This document shows, piece after piece, positions 1 to 5,312 of a DNA stretch of 7,517 bases. A program made the position numbers and the translations under genes. Origin of the DNA: Deltaproteobacteria bacterium (GTDB taxonomy: Bacteria > SAR324 > NAC60-12); assembly GCA_003541985.1 (NCBI GenBank), contig DPLM01000177.1:1-7517 (forward strand), read 5' to 3'. How positions within the stretch are numbered: the stretch's first letter is position 1; the number at the start of each line of letters is the position of its first letter. Below the pieces are notes generated by a model. The model made no database searches and had not been told where the DNA came from. It was given only the letters and a program-made list of their open reading frames with translations.

Positions 1-522
1 AAAAAACCCTTCTGGTCAAGAATCGGAATACATACTGGTAATACACTGGTAGGCAATGTGGGCTCTGCTAATCGCATGAATTATACGGTGGTTGGCGATA
101 GTGTGAACTTGGCTAGTCGACTGGAAGGCATTAATAAGATCTACCAGACTAACATCATTGTCAGCGTTGAAACTCAGGAAGAAGCGGGATCACAGTTTCT
201 CTTCCGGCCTCTAGATACCGTTCGAGTAAAAGGGAAGAAAAATGGTGTAAAAATCTTTGAGTTACTAGATTCAAAGGAACAGGCATCTGAGAAGCAGAAG
301 CAGTTTTGTACCGAGTTCTCAAGAGGTGTTTGGGCCTATAGCGTGCGGCGCTTCGATCAGGCTTATGAAGTGTTCAAACAACTTAGTGAAACCTTTCCGG
401 ATGATGTTCCTACACAAATCTACCTGCGGCGCAGCCGCCGCTTCAGTATTTTACCTCCTGGTGTTGAGTGGGAACCAATTATCGATTTAGAGCCCCGTTT
501 CAAGACTCAGGCTGATATTTGA
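1..522 (+). CDS. Class III adenylate/guanylate cyclase, C-terminal part (5' truncated)
   Basis: The reading frame is open from base 1, so the gene begins outside the window; the GTG at 58 is internal, because the cyclase core continues upstream of it (RIGIHTGNTLVGNVG). The visible 173 residues hold the second half of a class III cyclase catalytic domain, which makes cAMP or cGMP from ATP or GTP. The block YTVVGDSVNLASRLEG (visible residues 28-43) carries the transition-state Asn36 and Arg40. Thr29 sits at the base-specifying position, a choice usual in bacterial adenylate cyclases, so cAMP is the likelier product. The domain closes with the typical FRPLDTVRVKGK segment. A helical TPR-like tail follows (about residues 103-131, with RRFDQAYEVFKQL and FPDD), then LPPGVEWEPIIDL; this tail is common in bacterial CHASE2-type or sensor-linked cyclases. 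The sensor and the metal-binding Asp residues lie outside the window. The family is secure; the nucleotide is inferred. Confidence 0.93.
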   Translation, partial: KKPFWSRIGIHTGNTLVGNVGSANRMNYTVVGDSVNLASRLEGINKIYQTNIIVSVETQEEAGSQFLFRPLDTVRVKGKKNGVKIFELLDSKEQASEKQKQFCTEFSRGVWAYSVRRFDQAYEVFKQLSETFPDDVPTQIYLRRSRRFSILPPGVEWEPIIDLEPRFKTQADI

Positions 523-635
523 TGTAAGATTACCGAAGCAGAGTCTCAAGAAATTTAGCAAAAATTCATGATTTATTGAAATCGGCAATTGTGTTGCAGG
601 GCAGCGATAAGTCACTTTCAGTTGACGAAAGCCCA

Positions 636-700
636 GGTTGATCAAGCTTAGTTCTCCTGATCGATCAATGAGTACTTTGGTCAACCATTTCGATTTTTTT
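636..700 (+). terminator. Candidate terminator: inverted repeat followed by a T-run
   Basis: Bases 636-646 can pair with 676-686 as an 11-bp RNA stem (nine Watson-Crick and two G-U pairs) enclosing a 29-nt loop. A run of seven T follows at 694-700. It lies 113 bases after the cyclase stop and before the next gene, so it could end the cyclase transcript. Against this, the loop is long and the T-run starts 7 bases past the stem, so it is not a canonical intrinsic terminator. The loop holds a second palindrome, TGATCGATCA (658-667), and three GATC sites lie within 27 bases (640, 659, 663), so a protein-binding site is an alternative. Confidence 0.3.
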
Positions 701-738
701 GAAGCGACGTCACGTTCATCCTTTCTGACGGCTCAACC

Positions 739-750
739 TCTCCCGGGAGA
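739..750 (+). promoter_or_regulatory. 12-base perfect palindrome covering the Shine-Dalgarno of the AsmA-like gene
   Basis: TCTCCCGGGAGA is its own reverse complement. Its right half, GGGAGA (745-750), is the ribosome binding site for the ATG at 757, with 6 bases between. Because the two halves touch, an RNA hairpin here would leave only a 4-bp stem around CCGG, so a DNA-binding dimer site or chance is as likely as translational control. The Shine-Dalgarno itself is clear and fixes the start of the downstream gene. Confidence 0.4.
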
Positions 751-756
751 ATTTCC

Positions 757-2379
757 ATGAAACGGATTCTGATTCCCGTCGCCCTCCTGCTTTTTTCAGC
801 TGGGGTGTACTTACTGTTTGTCCTACCTAATCAGATTGAACAAAAATTCAATGATGCTATCCCTGAAAATGTCGAAGTGAATTACAAGGACTTTCAGGTC
901 AATCTACTTGATAAGTCGGTTGTGGTCGAGACCTTGAAGCTTGAGGACAACAAGGTGCGTGTTGAAATGGGCCGTACTGAGGTGAAGACGGAGGAGTACT
1001 CCGGTGAAATGATACAGGTACAACTCAACGACGTAACCTTGACTGACAAAGAAAATGAAGAGATCTACAAGGCCCAGCAAGTAACAATTCAGGAGATTGA
1101 TCGCAAGCAACTGGAGGAGACCAGCAAGAATTCAACATTGAGGGATCTGTTTGATGCGCTGAAGCGAGACGCCATTCGACAAGTAGAAATGAATGAGGTG
1201 AGCGTCACTAGAAACGGCCAGACTACAACGGTTGATTCTGTTAAAGTTGAAACTCTTGGCGAAGGTAAGGTTTTTGGCATCCAGGCTGAGGGGATTCGAT
1301 CAAAAGATAGCGGAAGTGAAATCGCCATTGCCTCTGTAAATGTAGATGAGGTTGAAGTCGATAGTGAAGACCAGCTAACCCTAAATCACTTAAAACTCGG
1401 TGGAGTTCAGGTCAAGGAAGGAGAAGGTGACCTGACCATTGAGGATGTCTCAATTGATCAGGTTCGCAATCAGCAGGCGAACAACTTTAGTATGAAACAA
1501 CTCAACCTGCAGAATTTTGAAAATATTGAAAAGCTGAGTATTGAAAGTGCTGAAGCTCGGAACATTCCCTTAGTCACCTTGCTGGAGAGTGAGATCGACT
1601 TACTACAGCGACTGCTGGGTGGAACGTTTGAAGGACTGCAGCTTCGTAATTTGTTTGTTCAGCCTGATAATGAAGTTGCCAAGCAAGTACGGGAGATTGA
1701 TCTTGAGCAACTAGATTTTGGTACAACCGAAAATGGGCATCGCTACGTTCGAAACCTAAAACTAAACATCTTGGGGATTGTTATCAATCTCAGTGATTTT
1801 CCAGAAGATTTTGCAGAACAAGCCCGTAATTTTACGGAATCAGATGAAATCGGGATAAACCTCTTCCTTGATATCACGGGTAGTCACGAGCAGCAGGATT
1901 ACGAACTGGGCATCGGTGTGGGATTAGAAAAGATGGCCGACCTGCACTTGGAGGGTCATTTTTCTAACGTTCCAATCGAGATCTTTGAATTTGAGAAGTA
2001 CGATGAAAGTGAGTTGGAGAGCATCATTTCAGAAAAATGGACTAAGATCGGAGTAATAAAGTTGTTAGCCAGATACGACGAGCGTGGTTTCTTAGAGTAC
2101 TCGATGGGTAAATTCAGCACAGAGTCAGGTTTCTCAAAAGCTACGATTGCTCGTCAGGTCAGTCAACAGTTTAAAAACACAGCGACTCGCTACAACCTCA
2201 GCGGCTCAGAGGAAATGGCCAGTGATTTGGAAAAATTTGTTTTGGAACCGAAGACTCTCCGTATTGAATTCTTACCAGAAGTTCCCCTCAACTTTGAAGA
2301 AATCGCAATGTTGGCTCTGCTGAATCCCAGCCAACTCCAGCAGAAGTCGAATTTCTCTCTCCAATCCACTCCAGAATAA
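757..2379 (+). CDS. Membrane-anchored AsmA/DUF748-like protein of unknown function
   Basis: A 540-residue protein starting at an ATG 6 bases after GGGAGA. Residues 2-24 (KRILIPVALLLFSAGVYLLF...) form an uncleaved signal anchor with a Lys-Arg start, so the body should lie in the periplasm. Right after the anchor comes a segment of short alternating strands (VEVNYKDFQVNLLDKSVVVETLKLED split by turns), which resembles the start of AsmA/DUF748-type proteins. The body to about residue 270 repeats such V-x-V/L-x-L strands with many Glu and Asp and almost no Cys. Near the C-terminus, an LEPKTLRIEFLPEVPLNFEE segment and LLNPSQL resemble the closing part of other large bacterial envelope proteins of this kind. 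Some AsmA-like proteins are thought to help move lipids between the two membranes; nothing here proves that role. It appears monocistronic, between the cyclase and a convergent gene. The export call is firm; the family is tentative. Confidence 0.75.
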   Translation: MKRILIPVALLLFSAGVYLLFVLPNQIEQKFNDAIPENVEVNYKDFQVNLLDKSVVVETLKLEDNKVRVEMGRTEVKTEEYSGEMIQVQLNDVTLTDKENEEIYKAQQVTIQEIDRKQLEETSKNSTLRDLFDALKRDAIRQVEMNEVSVTRNGQTTTVDSVKVETLGEGKVFGIQAEGIRSKDSGSEIAIASVNVDEVEVDSEDQLTLNHLKLGGVQVKEGEGDLTIEDVSIDQVRNQQANNFSMKQLNLQNFENIEKLSIESAEARNIPLVTLLESEIDLLQRLLGGTFEGLQLRNLFVQPDNEVAKQVREIDLEQLDFGTTENGHRYVRNLKLNILGIVINLSDFPEDFAEQARNFTESDEIGINLFLDITGSHEQQDYELGIGVGLEKMADLHLEGHFSNVPIEIFEFEKYDESELESIISEKWTKIGVIKLLARYDERGFLEYSMGKFSTESGFSKATIARQVSQQFKNTATRYNLSGSEEMASDLEKFVLEPKTLRIEFLPEVPLNFEEIAMLALLNPSQLQQKSNFSLQSTPE

Positions 2380-2425
2380 ACTGAGTGTCCTGATTACCTT
2401 GATAATTCCATCAATTCAGTCTGTC

Positions 2426-2516
2426 GGATTTGGTGGAATTTCACTCTGCTCTTTCACATCTGATGTCATTGACTTGGAAAGTAACCAGAATACTTCCTTA
2501 GTCTCTCACCGAATCC
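2426..2516. terminator. Nested inverted repeats between convergent genes (possible bidirectional terminator)
   Basis: In the 174-base gap between the AsmA-like gene and the transglycosylase, GGATTTGGTG (2426-2435) pairs fully with CACCGAATCC (2507-2516) if one G-U is allowed. Inside lies an imperfect hairpin at about 2471-2503 (GACTTGGAAAGTA against TACTTCCTTAGTC, with a bulge). The right arms are only 3 bases apart, so the two stems could stack. There is no GC-rich stem with a T-run, so neither gene has a textbook terminator here. A structured 3' region is plausible, but chance is possible. Confidence 0.25.
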
Positions 2517-2553
2517 AACTCACTGCTGGCCTACTAAGAGGGGCGAATCCATT

Positions 2554-3924
2554 TCAGGAGTCCTTGATAGACGGTGCAACCGATGACTCTGCACATTCGG
2601 CAACATTGAGAGCGTGATCAATAAGTTCGCGAGCTTGGGCCTTGGAGCCTTTCAGAGCCTGTTGGACTTTTTGGGGTGTCAGATGTTCCACAAACTCTTT
2701 GAGTGTGATTTCCTCTGGCTTTTTACCAATCTCTTTTTGTAGTAGACGAAAGAGGTTGCGGGCACTGCTTTGTCCTTGATTGTAGGCTGCCACGGCAAGT
2801 ACCCGCTGTACTTCGGGCCTTGGCTTCCAAACAGACTCGCCATAGCGCCATTCGGACTGCAGGTAGTGTCGGAACAGTAGTGTGGAAAGGAGAATGTTGG
2901 TCTCAATATGAAAGATATTTCCCGGTTCTCCAGCATAGTTTTCCTCTAGGGCTAGGACATAATGAGCATGAATCGGAGCATATATAAGGGACAGAGGTCT
3001 ACCTTGCCGAAGTCGGTTCAGTCTACGACGTATTTGTGAGGTCTTTGAAGCATAAGGCAGTTGTTCCTCCTTTAACCTCTTCTGAACTTCTGGTAGGAGT
3101 AAGCTGGCTGAACGGGTGGGAACTACCATCTTTGGTGGCAGACTGAGATTTTGTGGTAATTGTACCTGGTATCCTAACTCTGTGAGAATCCCCTGCCATG
3201 TAGGATCAGCATAGCGTTGCTGCAAATGATGTAATGCAGCGTTCAATCGATTTTGCTCTTCAGTGTCTTCACGCAGTAATTCAATCTGCTTGATGGCGAT
3301 GCCTGTTAATTGGCCAAGACCCCTTGCTCCACTTGCACTTACGGCCTTGTAGTCCAATCGAGATTCTTTGAAGAACAAACAGAAAATGGTTGGGTAAGAT
3401 ACTTCAAGAAAGAAAGCACTGGCTTGGATCGCGCTCAGCGTCCGGACTAGTGATAGCTCTGGGAATCCGTATTCGGACTGAGCAAGGAATCTTTGTAGAT
3501 TCTCTTGAAACCAGTAGCTGCTCAAAAAATAGTCGTATAGTTGGGTCTGGTTTCGTTGTCCTAGCAGAGCTTCTGTTCCCCAATGATAGTGCCAGCGTGC
3601 CAGCGATTCCTGAAGAAGCAAATAGTTCGCAAAGCGTTCGACCGTAGGTTTAGTTGGTTGGTCTAGTAGTAATATCGGAGTTAAGGAACTCGACTGACGA
3701 GCTAGGTTCAATAAGCGCGTTGGAGTGTAGGCGGAAGGTTGCTGAGAGTGCTCAAGGGAAAGTGGTCGAGAAGGACGCTCAGGTAAGCCAAAATTCCCAG
3801 AAAAATATTGTTCGGGTAGTTGATATATTGGGAAATAGTCAAAGAGTTGACTATTTTTAAGGGAGAGCAGCGATTGAGGCCAGAGCAGTATTACCAATGC
3901 ACTGACCATCAGAATTCTTGACAT
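2554..3924 (-). CDS. SLT-type lytic transglycosylase with a large insertion in the catalytic domain
   Basis: A predicted exported murein hydrolase that would cleave the MurNAc-GlcNAc bond and leave 1,6-anhydroMurNAc. I use the ATG at 3924 (456 residues): AGGGA lies 8 bases upstream, and the TTG one codon earlier is the weaker choice. Residues 4-21 are hydrophobic after Arg3, a signal peptide or anchor without a clear A-x-A site. The catalytic core shows KESRLDYKAVSASGARGLGQLT (split: Glu187 in KESRLD is the likely catalytic acid; GARGLGQLT at 199-207) and later AVAAYNQGQ (378-386), matching the AAYNAG motif. The two motifs are about 175 residues apart, where roughly 50 is usual; residues 211-335 look like an insertion, basic and Leu/Gln rich. 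Residues 22-160 match no domain I know. It lies 18 bases downstream of the exonuclease gene on the same strand, probably co-transcribed. The family is well supported; activity is inferred. Confidence 0.85.
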   Translation of the reverse strand: MSRILMVSALVILLWPQSLLSLKNSQLFDYFPIYQLPEQYFSGNFGLPERPSRPLSLEHSQQPSAYTPTRLLNLARQSSSLTPILLLDQPTKPTVERFANYLLLQESLARWHYHWGTEALLGQRNQTQLYDYFLSSYWFQENLQRFLAQSEYGFPELSLVRTLSAIQASAFFLEVSYPTIFCLFFKESRLDYKAVSASGARGLGQLTGIAIKQIELLREDTEEQNRLNAALHHLQQRYADPTWQGILTELGYQVQLPQNLSLPPKMVVPTRSASLLLPEVQKRLKEEQLPYASKTSQIRRRLNRLRQGRPLSLIYAPIHAHYVLALEENYAGEPGNIFHIETNILLSTLLFRHYLQSEWRYGESVWKPRPEVQRVLAVAAYNQGQSSARNLFRLLQKEIGKKPEEITLKEFVEHLTPQKVQQALKGSKAQARELIDHALNVAECAESSVAPSIKDS

Positions 3925-3942
3925 CAACTGCTTCCCTAATTT

Positions 3943-4548
3943 TTAGAACAAGGACATCTGCTGTACCTCTCGTTTTGGAGCCTGCTGTCCCCAAGTAACA
4001 GATACAGTTTTGATTCCACTCCGGGAGTCATAGAGCAGCTCACCATGCTCCAAGGCGTAGAGATGAAGATCACGAGTTACCTCGACATCGACCTTACAAT
4101 ATTCGATGATTTTATTTAACTTATCTTCACGATACCACTTGAGCGCTTGTAATCCGTCAGCTGATTTACCGGTTCCCAGTGTGGGTCGGGCGAGTGACTC
4201 CAATTTTAGGCGGTGCCCAAGTAATTTTTTTAGTTCAGTCAGCATATCCAGGTTGGGCAAGCCAGCCAACTCCGTCCGTAATCTTGTCCGCTGTTCCTGC
4301 TGGCCTGCACATTCACCGGCCAAGACGCGGTAGTCAAATTCCACGTGGTTGAAGCCCACGATCAAATCAGCCTTACGGCAGTGTTCCAATAGTTGTGGCC
4401 CTTGATAATCTAGGTATACATGGTGTTGTTCATCGAAGCTGTCCCAGATTACCCCGACAGACATTCCCATGTCTTCAATGTTGTTCCAGCCACCAACTTC
4501 ATCGGCTGCGCGCTTTGTTTCCAGGTCAAAATACAGGATCCGTTCCAT
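3943..4548 (-). CDS. DEDDy-type 3'-5' exonuclease (YprB/RNase H-like) with clamp-binding-like C-terminus
   Basis: A 201-residue single-domain nuclease. ExoI is YFDLET (Asp8, Glu10), ExoII is VGFNHVEFD (Asn67, Asp72) and ExoIII is EYCKVDVEVT (Tyr150, Asp154), so all four acidic metal ligands and the Tyr of the DEDDy class are present. The fold is that of polymerase proofreading domains and of the YprB-like RNase H group; DNA or RNA as substrate cannot be told. The frame stays open upstream to 4767, but ATG 4548 places the first strand (MERILYFDLET) at the N-terminus as expected, and the upstream part is antisense to the J-domain gene. The ribosome site (GGGG, 4 bases from the ATG) is tight. 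A GTG at 4572 is possible but has no Shine-Dalgarno. The last five residues, QMSLF, match the pentapeptide by which bacterial proteins bind the replication sliding clamp (QL[SD]LF; MutS uses QMSLL). First gene of a likely operon with the transglycosylase. Confidence 0.88.
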   Translation of the reverse strand: MERILYFDLETKRAADEVGGWNNIEDMGMSVGVIWDSFDEQHHVYLDYQGPQLLEHCRKADLIVGFNHVEFDYRVLAGECAGQQEQRTRLRTELAGLPNLDMLTELKKLLGHRLKLESLARPTLGTGKSADGLQALKWYREDKLNKIIEYCKVDVEVTRDLHLYALEHGELLYDSRSGIKTVSVTWGQQAPKREVQQMSLF

Positions 4549-4574
4549 CGTTCCCCAGTGCAGGAAAGACACAA
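4549..4574. promoter_or_regulatory. 26-base divergent intergenic region with both ribosome binding sites
   Basis: Only 26 bases separate the start codons of the minus-strand exonuclease (4548) and the plus-strand J-domain gene (4575). The segment holds AGGAAAG (4562-4568) for the plus gene, with 9 bases from AGGA to ATG, and GGGG on the minus strand (4556-4553) for the exonuclease. It is too short for two promoters, so each must lie within the opposite gene, and the two transcripts should overlap at their 5' ends unless one set of genes is driven from elsewhere. Confidence 0.6.
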
Positions 4575-5291
4575 ATGATTGATTACTACGAATTGTTGCA
4601 GGTGGAGCCGACGGCTTCAACCGAGGAAGTTCGCAAGGCATTCCGATGGCTCGCAAAGCAATACCATCCGGATTTGCAGCAACACAAATCCGAGGCGAAC
4701 CAGCGAGAAGCACAACGCCGCTTCGTGCAACTAACTCAAGCCTATGAGACCTTGAGTCATTCGGCAAAACGTCAAGCCTATGACCTACGGTGGCGGAGAT
4801 CCACTAAGCAGGCACAAGACTCCCAAAGAGACCAAAAAGCCTACACAAACACAAGTTCTTCACAGAATCAGAAGCGATCCTATGAGCGCCCAAGGGAGGA
4901 TTTCACAGATTTTGCTGAAACGTCGCTGGAAGATTTACTGAAAGATGTGGAAGGATTGCTCAAACAATTTGGTGTTCAGCGAACTGATCCTTTGGAACTC
5001 CTGCTGGAGTGGGCTCGTCGGATCTATCGTGAGGTGATAGAAGCCTGGCATGAAGAGAACTCCTCTGCTCATTCTACTTCAGGCAGAGAGCAATCTTGGT
5101 TGGGTGAGGAAACTCGCAGACCCAAAGAAAAAAAAACTCAGGCCCATGATGATCCACGGGCAGATATCGAAGCCGAATTGGAACGTCTTAAGCGCTATCA
5201 GCGTACGAATCGCGAGCAGACCAGTCGTCAAACAGCAGAAACGGATGTTCATGATGAATTGGAGCGCCTCAAGCGCAAATACCGTCCCTGA
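4575..5291 (+). CDS. J-domain (DnaJ-like) co-chaperone, class C, with repeated C-terminal ELERLKR motif
   Basis: A 238-residue cytoplasmic protein with an N-terminal J-domain (residues 2-72): YYELLQVEPTAS, helix II, the HPD tripeptide at 31-33 that stimulates Hsp70 (DnaK) ATPase, then helix III and AYETLSHSAKRQAYD. It lacks the Gly/Phe region, zinc finger and substrate-binding domain of DnaJ, so it belongs to the specialised class C, whose client is usually set by the rest of the protein. After a Gln/Ser-rich linker (75-105) comes a helical region (about 110-160), then a charged tail in which D-[IV]-x-x-ELERLKR-x-x-R occurs at 197-210 and again at 224-237. The start ATG at 4575 follows AGGAAAG; the frame remains open upstream, but that part is antisense to the exonuclease. 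It lies 21 bases before the glycosyltransferase gene, probably in one operon. J-domain certain; client unknown. Confidence 0.9.
   Translation: MIDYYELLQVEPTASTEEVRKAFRWLAKQYHPDLQQHKSEANQREAQRRFVQLTQAYETLSHSAKRQAYDLRWRRSTKQAQDSQRDQKAYTNTSSSQNQKRSYERPREDFTDFAETSLEDLLKDVEGLLKQFGVQRTDPLELLLEWARRIYREVIEAWHEENSSAHSTSGREQSWLGEETRRPKEKKTQAHDDPRADIEAELERLKRYQRTNREQTSRQTAETDVHDELERLKRKYRP
4592..4620 (-). promoter_or_regulatory. Candidate sigma70-type promoter for the exonuclease-transglycosylase operon
   Basis: Read on the minus strand, TTGAAG (4620-4615) and AACAAT (4597-4592) are 17 bases apart. Each matches four of six consensus bases. Transcription would start near 4585, leaving a leader of roughly 37 bases before the ATG at 4548. 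The site lies inside the J-domain coding sequence, as the compact divergent layout requires. Matches of this quality arise often by chance. I found no comparable candidate for the plus-strand operon. Confidence 0.22.
5163..5285 (+). repeat. Two in-frame copies of a 42-base coding repeat in the J-domain gene
   Basis: Bases 5163-5204 and 5244-5285 encode two copies of a 14-residue unit, D-[IV]-x-x-ELERLKR-x-x-R, with start points 81 bases (27 residues) apart. The DNA copies differ mainly at third codon positions (for example GAACGTCTTAAGCGC against GAGCGCCTCAAGCGC), so the protein motif is kept while the bases drifted. This suggests an old duplication under protein-level selection rather than a recent one. 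Confidence 0.7.
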
Positions 5292-5312
5292 AATCCCCCA
5301 TGGAGAGATAGA

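Noticed and set aside
487..684. Minus-strand open frame of 65 codons over the cyclase end and the following gap
   Set aside because: It overlaps the end of a well-supported cyclase, has no recognisable domain, and covers the inverted repeat; most likely a chance frame.
2399..2617. Plus-strand open frame of 72 codons in the convergent gap
   Set aside because: It runs into the antisense of the transglycosylase C-terminus, has no clear ribosome site and no recognisable motif.
4395..4574. N-terminal extension of the J-domain gene to 4395
   Set aside because: The added residues are antisense to the exonuclease and look non-coding; J-domains of this type start right at MIDYYELL, and a Shine-Dalgarno precedes the ATG at 4575.
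4549..4767. N-terminal extension of the exonuclease to 4767
   Set aside because: The extension is antisense to the J-domain coding sequence, the family starts at the first strand (ILYFDLET), and an ATG stands at 4548.
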